Below are positions 18,101 to 26,535 of a stretch of DNA of 64,000 nt, piece by piece. Both the position numbers and the translations under genes were made by a program. The notes under the pieces were generated by a model that did not search any database, was not told the origin of the DNA, and saw only the letters and a program-made list of their open reading frames with translations. This DNA is from Bradyrhizobium sp. Rc3b. Lineage in GTDB: Bacteria; Pseudomonadota; Alphaproteobacteria; Rhizobiales; Xanthobacteraceae. Positions within the stretch are counted from its first letter, which is position 1. Each line of letters begins with the position of its first letter. Location of the stretch: assembly GCF_900114915.1 (NCBI RefSeq), contig NZ_FOUS01000007.1:310001-374000 (forward strand), written 5' to 3'.

Positions 18101-18388
18101 GTCCAATGCCCTGCCGAGATAGGCGCGGGCTTCCTCGGGGTCGACATGCTGCAAAAGGGAGGTCGAATTGCAGACGTCGACGAACAGCACGCTGACCTGC
18201 TTGTTTTCAGTCAGCATCTGCGAGCGAACGGGAAGATGATGGTGCAGCTGGACGACGTGCGCATCGCGCTCGGGGGCGCCCGGCTCCTCCGCGTTACGAT
18301 TGAGACTCGCGCCACATTGAGAGCAGAAGCGATGCTCGCGGGAAATACGGGCTGAACAAGCGGGACACCTGGTCACGGCAGCACACAC
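15194..18388 (-). CDS. Class III cyclase-domain / AAA ATPase / TPR signalling protein
   Basis: This 1064-residue protein has four parts. A zinc ribbon with Cys8, Cys11, Cys22 and Cys25 comes first. A class III nucleotide cyclase domain (about 64-235) has both metal aspartates, Asp71 (FVDVCNST) and Asp115 (LLGDGLVALFG); the usual Asn in the VNLAARL motif is His189 here (IHLASRLE), while Arg193 is kept, so catalysis may be altered. An AAA_16-type ATPase domain follows with Walker A GDAGIGKS near residue 295. A C-terminal helical repeat region of about 400 residues (TPR-like) ends the protein. GTG 18388 is the likely start, without a clear ribosome site. As first gene of the operon it may sense a signal and control the heme enzymes. 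Confidence 0.88.
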   Translation of the reverse strand: MCAAVTRCPACSARISREHRFCSQCGASLNRNAEEPGAPERDAHVVQLHHHLPVRSQMLTENKQVSVLFVDVCNSTSLLQHVDPEEARAYLGRALDRLADAVETYGGTVSQLLGDGLVALFGAPVAQEDHALRACLAALKMQRASIPAQDIGGVVSPTLRIGINSGEVLVGIVGQYRWSHYGADGKTIHLASRLEKMAPPGGILISAATQRLVAQQIDTRTAGVRIVRGLDVPIEVHEVVVETESSAAAPLTRKPRWAPLIGREDTLRVLEGTLETVQKSGMRTIGLCGDAGIGKSRLIVDWMDSLAQEGVDVCFSQARGYASTRAYSTATDLTASLVGLAQTSAADIRHSAKQALIAKWPDDGAEHLAAVNDLLGLAAPDEAWLALNPAQRRRRIGEALLWLVRRRVRSGAFLLVLEDVFLADRESRRLFEGLLPKLQAMPVLICVTYRPDFDHQWRRASWFSERVIEPLGDGEMLQLARACLGDDPSVLGVMTELVARADGNPFFLEQLVFTLIDDGSLEGTPGAYRLQRPLGELRVPGSIAAVIGARVDRLPEAAKSALEAAAILGDPITRDLVAAMQAVDLDRAEELLGLCVASGLLTSPDQARGSHGSHAFAFRHALVRDVVLGVLTRARLKALHRQAFLALHAQPGAADVDAAPALAHHAFGGEEWEQAARFAVKSMARAISRSANREAVQLLEKGIQAARRVEGATTAQTLELALRLEAIGAMLALGQIDEIFDNMERAEAIAVQLNDQRARAAVSTETAVFLWMRGRFEQGLGYASQGLEAARLAQRRHMMMAAHQTRLMHLHALGRYADAAAEGRILLSDYEPELSAHYVQPGWAAIPIINLYAFHASTLWRLGDGGAADDFFAKSYEILSNIDHPYSRLLIDTVQSQIWVEREELDRAESLMRTGVQQCMTHNVPTMLSVCTGVLGSALARNGKAAEAVPMLEKGFADRIYEAAGPYGRTFMRVSLGVAYRKLGRLDDAIAVGRKAVEQAAEEYGHQTEALYELAETLRQVGDQAGAEAHFKRTAEAAERLGMPHYRMRAAAALADWRKDGYAA

Positions 18389-18884
18389 TCATCAATGACT
18401 TGAACGAAATTACCAACGCGTTCTGGCTTGAACATCGCCCCTTCGAGGCGTGAACCCGCTCAGCAGAAAAACAAGCTGTCGAACAATCCAAACGATCAAA
18501 TCAAAAATTTCGTGCGCCAACTCTATTCGCGCACAACCGATAGATGAGTCCGGAGAATTGCAGTGGCCGCTCTTGGTCCGGCGCAGGATCCGCCGATCAT
18601 CCCGCCGGAAGCAAAATCAATGCTGAAACAGGGGTTATTATTGTACGCCCGGTCAGCAATTGCAACTAGTATACGCGCGCCGCACAAATTGAAAAGTGAC
18701 AGTTTGCCAAATCGAGTTCCGACTCCAGGTTTTGCAACCCCTGCGCGCGAAATCGAAAGCAAAGTCGCCAGCTAAGACATCTAACGGGGCAGATGCTCAC
18801 TTTCGCAAAGGTCACGCTCGCTGCCTGATCTGGGGCCGTTCGAGCAAGGCCCACTTGAACGGGCCGGATAGATAGCCGCCGCCC
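18389..18884. other. Intergenic region between the cyclase operon and mntH
   Basis: About 500 bases with lower GC than the flanks. No frame has a ribosome site or recognisable protein. The promoter of the four-gene operon should lie in the left part, but I see no convincing -35/-10 pair and no clear terminator for mntH. Confidence 0.55.
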
Positions 18885-20237
18885 TCACCCGAACAGCGTA
18901 TCTACCAGCAGCTTCACGTTCAAAATCACGATGACGCCCGCGACGATCCACGCGATCGCCGCGACATATCCCGGAATCGCGAACTGCCCCATCTTGCGAC
19001 GGTCGGAGACGAAGCGGACGAGCGGGATCACCGCAAACGGCAGCTGCATCGACAGCACGACCTGGCTGAACACCAGCAGATCAGCGGTGCCGCGCTCGCC
19101 ATAGATCGCCGTCACCACGATCACCGGAACGATGGCGATGCCGCGGGTGAGCAGGCGGCGCGCCCAGCTCGGCAGGCGCAGGTCGAGAAAGCCTTCCATC
19201 ACGATCTGGCCGGCGAGCGTCGCCGTCACCGTCGAGTTCAGGCCGGAGGCGAGCAACGCCACCGCGAACAGCGTCGAGGCGATGCCGAGGCCGAGCAGCG
19301 GCGACAGCAGCTCGAAGGCCTGGCCGATCTCGGCAACGTCGGAATGGCCGCTCTTGTGGAAGGTTGCGGCTGCGACCACCAGGATCGCGGCATTGATGAA
19401 CAGCGCCAGCATCAGGGCGATGGTCGAGTCCGTCGTCGCCCATTTGATCGCCTCGCGCCGGCCGGTGTCATTGCGCTCATAGGCGCGCGTCTGCACGATC
19501 GAGGAATGCAAATAGAGATTATGCGGCATCACTGTCGCGCCGATGATCCCGATCGCGATGTAGAGCATCTCGGGGTTGGTGAAGATCTCGCTCTTCGGCA
19601 TGAAGCCGTGCAGGACCTCCGCAACCGGCGGCGCCGCAGCCACGATCTGGACCGCGAAGCAGACCGCGATCACCGCCAGGAGTGCGATGACGAAGGCTTC
19701 GAGGAAGCGGAAGCCGCGATTCATCAGCAGCAGCAGCAGGAACGCATCGAGGGCCGCGAGCAGCGCGCCGCCGATCAGGGGAATGCCGAACAGCAGCTTC
19801 AGCGCGATCGCGGTGCCGATGACCTCGGCGAGATCGCAGGCAATGATCGCCGCCTCGCAGGCGAGCCAGAGCAGGAAATTCACCGCCGGCGAATAGGTGG
19901 CGCGGCAGGCCTGCGCGAGGTCGCGGTCGGTGACGATGCCGAGCCGTGCCGCCAGCGACTGCAGCAGGATCGCCATCAAATTCGAAAGCAGGATGACCGA
20001 CAGCAGCGTGTAGCCGAACTTGGAGCCACCGGCGAGGTCGGTCGCCCAATTGCCGGGGTCCATGTAGCCGACCGAGACCAGATAGCCCGGGCCGACAAAG
20101 GCGAGCAGCCGGCGCCACCAGCGGCCCGCGGCCGGAATGGCGACCGTGGCGTTGACCTCGGCGAGACTTTTGGTGACGGGCGCATCAGCGCGCCAGCCGG
20201 CGACGTCGGGACTCAAATCAGGCGATCGGGCATCCAT
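18885..20237 (-). CDS. mntH: Nramp-family manganese transporter MntH
   Basis: MntH imports Mn(II), with other divalent metals, using the proton gradient across the inner membrane. The 450-residue protein has the Nramp signatures: DPGNW in the first helix (Asp60 to Trp64) and MPHN in helix six (Met237 to Asn240), which together line the metal site. About eleven hydrophobic segments are visible. The ATG at 20237 is used; the frame runs on upstream into the operator-like region. In B. japonicum mntH is the main Mn importer and is repressed by Mn through Fur/Mur. TTGCAA repeats 29-45 bases upstream of the start fit such control. Confidence 0.95.
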   Translation of the reverse strand: MDARSPDLSPDVAGWRADAPVTKSLAEVNATVAIPAAGRWWRRLLAFVGPGYLVSVGYMDPGNWATDLAGGSKFGYTLLSVILLSNLMAILLQSLAARLGIVTDRDLAQACRATYSPAVNFLLWLACEAAIIACDLAEVIGTAIALKLLFGIPLIGGALLAALDAFLLLLLMNRGFRFLEAFVIALLAVIAVCFAVQIVAAAPPVAEVLHGFMPKSEIFTNPEMLYIAIGIIGATVMPHNLYLHSSIVQTRAYERNDTGRREAIKWATTDSTIALMLALFINAAILVVAAATFHKSGHSDVAEIGQAFELLSPLLGLGIASTLFAVALLASGLNSTVTATLAGQIVMEGFLDLRLPSWARRLLTRGIAIVPVIVVTAIYGERGTADLLVFSQVVLSMQLPFAVIPLVRFVSDRRKMGQFAIPGYVAAIAWIVAGVIVILNVKLLVDTLFG

Positions 20238-20265
20238 GGGGCGAGAATACCGAAATCGAGTCTTA

Positions 20266-20282
20266 TTGCAACTCATTTGCAA
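20266..20282. promoter_or_regulatory. Candidate Mur/Fur operator of mntH
   Basis: Two TTGCAA hexamers, each self-complementary, are spaced by five bases and followed at once by another TGCA. They lie just upstream of mntH in the A/T-rich promoter zone. Mn-dependent repression of mntH by the Fur homologue is established in B. japonicum; the match of this dyad to that site is inference. Confidence 0.45.
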
Positions 20283-20404
20283 CTGCATCTAGCGGCATGG
20301 GTTCCCGTTCCTGCCGTTATTCGCCGCCGTGTCGGGAAGCGGGTGGGTTTGGCGGCCGTTGGCGCCGGATACTGGCGCCAACCCGACTTTGCAGGAAATG
20401 AGCC

Positions 20405-21649
20405 ATGTCAAACCCGCCTCGCCTCCCCGACACCTTTGGCCGCCTCGCCTGGTCCAACCTCGCGGCGCAGTCGGCCGAGCAGATCGCGCTGGCCGCAGCT
20501 CCCATCGTCGCCGTGCTCACGCTCGGGGTCGCGGAAGGCCAGACCGGCCTGCTGCAGACCGCGCTGACCCTGCCCTTCGTGCTGTTCGCGATTCCGGCCG
20601 GCCTGCTCGCCGACCGCATCTCGCGCCGCTCGCTGATGGCCGGGGCCGAGGCGCTGCGGGCGGTGGCCCTCGGGACAATCGTGCTGCTACTCGCGCTCGG
20701 CGCCCTCAATCTTCCGCTGCTGGCGCTGCTCGGCTTCGCAGCCGTGTGCGGCACCGTCGTCTACAGCGTGGCCGCGCCGGCGCTGGTGCCGTCGTTGGTG
20801 AGCTCCGACCTCCTGCCGGCGGCGAATGCCCGGATCGAGCTGGCGCGCACCGTCGCCTTTGCCAGCGGACCCGCCCTCGGCGGCGCACTGGTGGGATGGT
20901 GGGGCGCGAGCCCGGCGTTCGGCTTCGCCGCGGCGCTCTCGGCGATTGCGGTGGTGCTGCTCTCGGGCATCTTCGAACCGGCGCGCGCGCCCGCCCCGCG
21001 GCGACATCCGTTCCAGGATATCCGCGAAGGCGCGGCCTTCGTATTCCATCATCCGCTGCTGCGGCCGGTGTTCATCACCCAGTTCATCTTCAACACCGGC
21101 TGGTTCCTGCAGATCGCGGTGTTCGTGCCCTATGCCGTGCGCCATCTCGGCCTCACCGCCGCCGGCGTCGGCACGGTGCTGACCATGTACGGCGTCGGCA
21201 TGGTGATCGGCGCGCTGTTCGCGACGCGCGTGATGCAGCGCGTGGCTTTCGGCACCGTCGTCGGCCTCGGCCCGGTGACGGGCTTCGTTGCAGCTGTGGT
21301 GATGGCGCTGACGGTGCTGGTCCCCTCGCCCTGGCTCGCGGCGTTGAGCTTCTTCCTGCTCGGCGTCGGGCCGATCCTCTGGGTGATTTCGACCACGACG
21401 CTGCGCCAGTCGGTGACGCCGCCACGCCTCTTGGGCCGCGTCTCTGCCATCAACATCATGAGCTACGGCGCGCGCCCGCTCGGCTCGGCGCTGGGCGCGG
21501 TCGTCGGCGGCCTCTGGAGCGCCGAAGCCTGCCTTTATCTCGCGGCCGCCGTGTTCGGCGCGCAGGCGCTGGTGATCTGGCTGTCGCCGGCCGTGGCGCT
21601 GGATCGGCAGCCGGACATGGTGGGGGATGAAGTCGCGGCGCGGTGCTAA
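20405..21649 (+). CDS. MFS transporter, EntS-like
   Basis: The 414-residue protein has twelve hydrophobic segments in two blocks of six and the MFS loop motif GLLADRISRRSLM after helix two, so it is an inner-membrane secondary transporter. The overall pattern fits the MFS_3 / EntS-like exporters. The substrate cannot be read from sequence. AGGAAATG lies ahead of the ATG at 20405. It is divergent from mntH and its stop codon overlaps the converging cyclase gene by a few bases. Confidence 0.9.
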   Translation: MSNPPRLPDTFGRLAWSNLAAQSAEQIALAAAPIVAVLTLGVAEGQTGLLQTALTLPFVLFAIPAGLLADRISRRSLMAGAEALRAVALGTIVLLLALGALNLPLLALLGFAAVCGTVVYSVAAPALVPSLVSSDLLPAANARIELARTVAFASGPALGGALVGWWGASPAFGFAAALSAIAVVLLSGIFEPARAPAPRRHPFQDIREGAAFVFHHPLLRPVFITQFIFNTGWFLQIAVFVPYAVRHLGLTAAGVGTVLTMYGVGMVIGALFATRVMQRVAFGTVVGLGPVTGFVAAVVMALTVLVPSPWLAALSFFLLGVGPILWVISTTTLRQSVTPPRLLGRVSAINIMSYGARPLGSALGAVVGGLWSAEACLYLAAAVFGAQALVIWLSPAVALDRQPDMVGDEVAARC

Positions 21650-22905
21650 TTCGCCAGGTACCGCTCGTAGCTGCCCGTCACCGGCTCGCTGGCGTCGACC
21701 TCGGGATCGAGCGTGTAGAGATCCTGCGCGCGGCCGATGCCGCGCAGCGCGTAGCGGCCGGTGGAGACGAGATAGCGCCGGCCGGCGGCATCCAGGCCCT
21801 TGTAGAATTCCGCCGATGCCAACAGCTCGCGGTCGACCGAGCGGCTCATCGAGGCGATGCGGCTGACCTCGTTGACGGTCGGGCCGACCACCGTGAAATC
21901 GAGCCGGTCCTCGCTGCCGATATTGCCATAGAAGACCTCACCGACATGCAGGCCGATATAGGCCGACGTGGTCGGACGGCCGTCGGCCTCGCGCCGCTTG
22001 TTCAGCGCCGCGACGTTCTTGCGGAACAGATGCTCGGCGCGGAGCGCAGCGCGCCGCGCATCCGCCATGTCCTCACCCCAGAACATCGCGAGCACGCCGT
22101 CCCCGATCAGCTTGAGCACGTCGCCGCCGGCCTCGTGGATCGCGTCGATCACGGCCTGCGCGTAGTCGTTGAGGAACGGGATGATCTCGTCGGGGCCGAT
22201 GCTCTCGCTGATTCCGGTCGAACCGCGCAGATCCGAGTACCAGAGCACGGCGTTGATGCGCTCGGTGACGCCGCGCGAGATGCGGCCGCGCAGCACCTGC
22301 TCGGAGGCGTCGCGGCCGAGATAGACGCGCCCGAGCGTGCGCGCGATGTCGACCTGCTGGGCCGATTTGATCGCGAGCCCCAGCACCGGCACGAGATCGC
22401 GCAGCGCTTCGAGCGCGCCGCCGGAGAAGCCGCTGTCGCGGCGCGTGGTCCAGCAGGAGTAGAGGCAGTCCATCAGGCCGAGCGCGCCGTTCTCGCCGAA
22501 GCGATGCACGAAGGCGAGATAGTGCTTGTGGCCTTTTTCGGCGAGCTCGCCGATCTGGGAGAAATCCATCGACGGCGCGTCGGCCAGATCGATCACCATC
22601 TCGTCGTGGCCATGCTCCAGCATGTGGAAGAACACCGAGCGGCGCCAGCTTGCGGCGGCGTCGCCCTCGGCGGTCGAGCGGTATTCGAACGCGTCGCTCT
22701 CGTTGCTGGGACGGTCGCTCCAGCGGAAGCCGCGGCCCTCATAGATCGGATGCAGCGTGTCGATCACGACCAGCGCACGCGACAGCTCCAGCCCCTCGGC
22801 GCGGCAGCGCTCGCAGAAGCCGCGGAGCAGTTCGTTTTCGGGAAGGCCCGTGAGCCCCTGGCCGGTCAGCCAGTTCATCAGCGCAAGGCGCGAGGTCAAT
22901 TGCAT
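21646..22905 (-). CDS. Adenylate/guanylate cyclase, class III
   Basis: The 419-residue protein has an N-terminal sensory region of about 200 residues that resembles those of other rhizobial cyclases, then a C-terminal catalytic domain. Metal-binding Asp225 (YSDLRGST) and Asp269 (LIGDGVLAMF), and the transition-state residues Asn345 and Arg349 (VNEVSRI), are all present, so the enzyme should be active and make cAMP or cGMP. No membrane segment is seen. The ATG at 22905 has no strong ribosome site. It converges on the MFS gene to its left and is divergent from the next transporter. Confidence 0.9.
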   Translation of the reverse strand: MQLTSRLALMNWLTGQGLTGLPENELLRGFCERCRAEGLELSRALVVIDTLHPIYEGRGFRWSDRPSNESDAFEYRSTAEGDAAASWRRSVFFHMLEHGHDEMVIDLADAPSMDFSQIGELAEKGHKHYLAFVHRFGENGALGLMDCLYSCWTTRRDSGFSGGALEALRDLVPVLGLAIKSAQQVDIARTLGRVYLGRDASEQVLRGRISRGVTERINAVLWYSDLRGSTGISESIGPDEIIPFLNDYAQAVIDAIHEAGGDVLKLIGDGVLAMFWGEDMADARRAALRAEHLFRKNVAALNKRREADGRPTTSAYIGLHVGEVFYGNIGSEDRLDFTVVGPTVNEVSRIASMSRSVDRELLASAEFYKGLDAAGRRYLVSTGRYALRGIGRAQDLYTLDPEVDASEPVTGSYERYLAN

Positions 22906-23068
22906 GCGCCATTATGGCGTGCATTCGTGACGGGCGAAAGGCCGCGCGCGAACGTGCGCAACGAGGCTCCCGCCCGCAGCAGGTCGAATATGCCACAGGC
23001 GCGGTTGACGCGCTGTCGTGCCGGCTGCAAATGGAACCGATGTCACTGCCGACCAGAAATACAGGAAT

Positions 23069-24223
23069 ATGAGCCAGCGCCAGCTTCCGATCATCCTGGC
23101 GCTCGGCACCACGCAGACCCTGGCCTGGGCGTCCAGCTATTATCTGCCGGCGCTGATCGCCGATCCCATGGCGCGTGACCTCGGCGTCTCTTCCAACTGG
23201 ATCTTTGGCGCGTTCTCGGCCTCGCTGGTGATCTCGGCGATGCTCGGCCCGCGCATCGGCCGTCAGATCGATCTCGTCGGCGGCCGGCAGGTGCTGTCGG
23301 CTTCGAACCTGACCATTGCCGCCGGCCTCGCGCTGCTTGGCTTCGCACATTCCGTCCCGGTGATGGTGTTCGCCTGGCTCGTGCTCGGCATCGGCATGGC
23401 GATGGGGCTCTACGACGCCGCCTTCGCCGCGCTGGGGCGCATCTACGGCACCGAGGCGCGCAGGCCCATCACTGGCATCACGCTGATGGCGGGCTTCGCC
23501 TCCACCGTCGGCTGGCCGCTCACGGCCTGGGGCCTGTCCCATATCGGCTGGCGCGAGACCTGCTTTGCCTGGGCCGCTGCCAACATCCTGATCGGCCTGC
23601 CGCTCAACTTCTTCATGCTGCCGACGATCAAGGGCGCCAGGCAGGCGGCGGCGGCCGAGAAGCCGCATCTGCCGCTCGACCGCACCATGGTCCTGCTCGC
23701 CTTCATCTTCGCGGCGGTGTGGACCGTCACCGGCGCCATGGCCGCGCATTTCCCGCGCATCCTCGAGACGACAGGCGCAACGCCGGTCGAGGCGATCGCC
23801 GCCGGCGCGCTGATCGGCCCGGCCCAGGTCGGCGCGCGCATCCTGGAAGCCGGCTTCCTCAGCCGCTTCCATCCACTGTGGTCGACCCGGCTTGCCTGCC
23901 TCACCCACCCGATCGGCGCAGTGATCGTGGCGATCTTCGGCGGCGCCGCGGCGAGCGCGTTCGCGCTGTTCCACGGCTCGGGCAACGGCATTTTGACGAT
24001 CGCGCGCGGCACGCTGCCGCTCTCGATCTTCGGCCCGAAGGATTTCGGCTACCGTCTCGGCATCATCGGCGCGCCGGCACGGATGGCGCAGGCGGTGGCG
24101 CCGCTGACCTTCGGCCTGCTGATCGACCTCATGGGCGCCAAGGTGCTGATCGTCTCGTCCGCGCTCAGCCTCTCGGCGCTGGCGGCGTTGTTCCTGATCC
24201 GCACCAAGCCGCGGCCGGATTGA
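23069..24223 (+). CDS. MFS transporter
   Basis: The 384-residue protein has about twelve hydrophobic segments and resembles the YbfB/OFA-type branch of the major facilitator superfamily, with the loop motif GPRIGRQIDLVGGRQV after helix two. It is an inner-membrane protein of unknown substrate. The ATG at 23069 follows AGGA at five bases; a GTG 51 bases earlier lacks support. A small single-span membrane protein gene follows after 31 bases on the same strand and may be co-transcribed. Confidence 0.9.
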   Translation: MSQRQLPIILALGTTQTLAWASSYYLPALIADPMARDLGVSSNWIFGAFSASLVISAMLGPRIGRQIDLVGGRQVLSASNLTIAAGLALLGFAHSVPVMVFAWLVLGIGMAMGLYDAAFAALGRIYGTEARRPITGITLMAGFASTVGWPLTAWGLSHIGWRETCFAWAAANILIGLPLNFFMLPTIKGARQAAAAEKPHLPLDRTMVLLAFIFAAVWTVTGAMAAHFPRILETTGATPVEAIAAGALIGPAQVGARILEAGFLSRFHPLWSTRLACLTHPIGAVIVAIFGGAAASAFALFHGSGNGILTIARGTLPLSIFGPKDFGYRLGIIGAPARMAQAVAPLTFGLLIDLMGAKVLIVSSALSLSALAALFLIRTKPRPD

Positions 24224-24254
24224 CCATGCCCGAGGTTTCGCGCACAAGCAGGCC

Positions 24255-24446
24255 ATGACCGAGGACGCTGGCCCGCCCCGCACATTCAAAAGCCTCCTGC
24301 GCTGGGCCACCACCCCGCCGCAGGCCTGGGGCGTCTACCTCCTCGCCGTTCTCTTGATCTGGCTGGTCTCATTCTACGCCGGCACCCTCAAGCCGAAGAA
24401 GACGCCGGACGCGAGCCCGCCCACAGTGACGGCACCAAAAGGCTGA
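24255..24446 (+). CDS. Small single-span membrane protein, 63 residues
   Basis: I do not recognise this gene. The product has a polar N-terminus, one hydrophobic span at about residues 25-43 (WGVYLLAVLLIWLVSFYAG) and a Lys/Pro-rich tail. It lies 31 bases after the MFS gene and just before the converging hydrolase gene. The ribosome site is weak, so the evidence is the clean membrane segment and the position. A transporter accessory role is possible but not shown. Confidence 0.55.
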   Translation: MTEDAGPPRTFKSLLRWATTPPQAWGVYLLAVLLIWLVSFYAGTLKPKKTPDASPPTVTAPKG

Positions 24447-24452
24447 TCCGCC

Positions 24453-25283
24453 TTAGTCGTAAAACTCCGGCGCCAGCTTCTGGCTGTCGCGCTGGGCCTT
24501 GTCGTGGTTGATCCAGAGCTGCGCCTTCTCCTTGGCCAGGGTGTCGGCGATCTTCTGCATCGAGGCCGCGGTCTGGTCCTTGTCGACGTTCATGCTGGGC
24601 ACGCGGCGGTTGTCCCAATTATCCCTAAAATGGACGGCGTCGCCCGACAGCACCACCGCGCCGGTCTTCGGCAGTTTCACCAGCAGCGACTGATGCCCGG
24701 GCGTGTGGCCGGGCGTCGACAGGATGGTCACGCTGCCATCGCCGAACACGTCCTTGTCGCCGTTGAGCAGCTCGACCGGGTGCGATGGCTTGAAGCGCGG
24801 CTGGTTGTTGGCGCCGGGCCAGTCATATTCGGCCTTCTGCACGTAGAGCGTGGCCTGCGGGAACAGCTCGACATTGCCGGTGTGGTCGGGGTGCGTGTGC
24901 GAGACGGCCATCGCCTTGACGTCATCGGGCTTCAGCCCAAGCTGTTCGAGCTGGGCGGCAAGCGTCTTCGGCCGGCGCCAGGTGACGGCCTTGGGATCGG
25001 CGGGCACGAGGCCGTCGGGCATGCTCGCGACGGAATCGGCGATGCCGGTGTCCCACAGGAACCAGCCCTTGCTGTGCTTGACGAGGTAGCAGGTGTCGAC
25101 GAAGTCCATCGACTTGCCTTCGTTCAGGCCGGGCGTCCAGCGCGAGATATCACCTGCGGTGCCCTCGCCGCAGTTGAGCACATAGAGCTTCTCGACGCCG
25201 GCCTTTTCCGATTGCGCCAGCGCCGCGGGGCCGGACAGAGCGAGCGCAGCGAGGGCGACAGCGAACGTGATCCTGGGCATCAT
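24453..25283 (-). CDS. Secreted metallo-beta-lactamase-fold hydrolase, AHL-lactonase-like
   Basis: The 276-residue precursor has a clear signal peptide (residues 1-24, cleavage after ALA) and the zinc motif HTHPDH (His129 to His134). Later metal ligands are also seen: a His in STPGHTPGH and the Asp of LSGDAVHF. This is the family of N-acyl-homoserine lactonases, but the export signal is unusual for quorum quenching, and other lactones or esters are equally possible. Tandem ATGs at 25283/25280 follow GGAGGAAC. It is downstream of the efflux gene on the same strand. Confidence 0.88.
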   Translation of the reverse strand: MMPRITFAVALAALALSGPAALAQSEKAGVEKLYVLNCGEGTAGDISRWTPGLNEGKSMDFVDTCYLVKHSKGWFLWDTGIADSVASMPDGLVPADPKAVTWRRPKTLAAQLEQLGLKPDDVKAMAVSHTHPDHTGNVELFPQATLYVQKAEYDWPGANNQPRFKPSHPVELLNGDKDVFGDGSVTILSTPGHTPGHQSLLVKLPKTGAVVLSGDAVHFRDNWDNRRVPSMNVDKDQTAASMQKIADTLAKEKAQLWINHDKAQRDSQKLAPEFYD

Positions 25284-25364
25284 TGTTCCTCCGGTACAGC
25301 CATGCGGGCTGCGACCGAGGATCAATCCCGGCCGCATCGCAGAATTCCGCTCGCGCGGTTCACG

Positions 25365-26339
25365 TCAATGCAGGCAGGTCTCGACCTCCACCGTGACGTG
25401 GCTAAGGCCCTTCAGCTCGGCGAGCCGCTGCTTGTAGACGGCCGGCTGCTTCGGCTTGTCGGACACCACCGAGAGCAGCACGGCGCAATGGCCGGGACCG
25501 ACCTGCCACAGGTGCAGATCAGTGACGCGGTCGTCGCCGACCTCCATGCGCGCCCGGATCACCCGCTCCAGCTTCTCATCGGCGCGCACGTCGAGCAGCA
25601 CCGCGCCCGACGTCTTGATCAAGCCGAACGCCCAGCTCGCGATCACCACGCTGCCGATCAGGCCGACCGCCGGATCGGCCCAGACCCAGCCCGAATACAT
25701 GGCGACGGCAAGAGCTGCGATCGCCAGCACCGAGGTCGCGGCATCGGCCATGACATGGACATAGGCCGCGCGAAGGTTGTTGTCGTGATGGTGGTGATGG
25801 CCGTGATGATCATGGTCGTGATCCCCGTGGGCATCATGCGCATGGCTGTGGCCGTGATCATGGCCGTGATGGTGATGATCGTGGCTGCCCTGCAGCAGCC
25901 ACGCGCTGGCGAGGTTGACGCAAAGTCCGAGGACGGCCACCGCGATCGCCTCGCCATATACGATCGGCACCGGATTGATCAGCCGCAGCACGCTCTCATA
26001 GGCGATCTCGACCGCGATCAATCCCAAAATGATCGCGCTGGCGAAGGCGGCGAGATCGCCGAACTTGCCGGTGCCGAAGGTGAAATGCGCATTGCCCAGA
26101 TGCCGCCGCGCGAAACGATAGGCGAAGGCGGCGATGCCGAGCGCGGCCGCATGCGTGCCCATGTGCCAGCCGTCGGCGAGCAGCGCCATCGAACCGAACA
26201 GCGAGCCGGCGACAATCTCACCGACCATCATGACCAGCGTCAGGACGACCACGAACCAGGTGCGCCGCTCGTTCTCGTCGTGCTTCTGGCCGAGAAAGGC
26301 GTGGTCATGGGTCCATTGTTCGATGGAATGGGAATGCAT
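25365..26339 (-). CDS. dmeF: CDF-family cation efflux transporter, DmeF-like
   Basis: Cation diffusion facilitators expel divalent metals in exchange for protons. The 324-residue protein has six membrane segments, the HD and DxxxD metal-site residues in helices two and five (ADGWHMGTH and HVMADAATS), and a loop of about 35 residues made largely of His, Asp and Gly between helices four and five. The N-terminus SIEQWTHDHAFLG is typical of DmeF, a Co/Ni efflux protein in rhizobia. GGAGAATTCG precedes the ATG at 26339. No dmeR-type regulator gene is seen next to it. Confidence 0.9.
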   Translation of the reverse strand: MHSHSIEQWTHDHAFLGQKHDENERRTWFVVVLTLVMMVGEIVAGSLFGSMALLADGWHMGTHAAALGIAAFAYRFARRHLGNAHFTFGTGKFGDLAAFASAIILGLIAVEIAYESVLRLINPVPIVYGEAIAVAVLGLCVNLASAWLLQGSHDHHHHGHDHGHSHAHDAHGDHDHDHHGHHHHHDNNLRAAYVHVMADAATSVLAIAALAVAMYSGWVWADPAVGLIGSVVIASWAFGLIKTSGAVLLDVRADEKLERVIRARMEVGDDRVTDLHLWQVGPGHCAVLLSVVSDKPKQPAVYKQRLAELKGLSHVTVEVETCLH

Positions 26340-26422
26340 CGAATTCTCCAGGGGATTCAGGTCTTCTGGGTTCAGTATAGACCGGCGGGCAGCACTTTTC
26401 GAAGGTCCAATCGTCCTGCGGA

Positions 26423-26451
26423 TTGACAGTGCTTCTTAGTTTCGATGTAAT
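26423..26451 (+). promoter_or_regulatory. Sigma-70-type promoter for chrBA
   Basis: TTGACA at 26423-26428 and TGTAAT at 26446-26451 are spaced by 17 bases, close to the housekeeping consensus. The pair lies about 85 bases before the ChrB start, in an otherwise G/C-poor stretch. No operator dyad stands out. Confidence 0.5.
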
Positions 26452-26535
26452 CTGCGCCATGGGGATTTGAGCGATCTCCCCACGAGGCGACACGCCCAAG
26501 CATCGCGTCCCGTTCGGTTCTTGCGAGGACGCATC

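Noticed and set aside
25785..25890. Short repeated GTGATGGTGATG-like sequence that might suggest a microsatellite or array
   Set aside because: It is the His-rich loop of the DmeF-like transporter read on the other strand, and the units are irregular.
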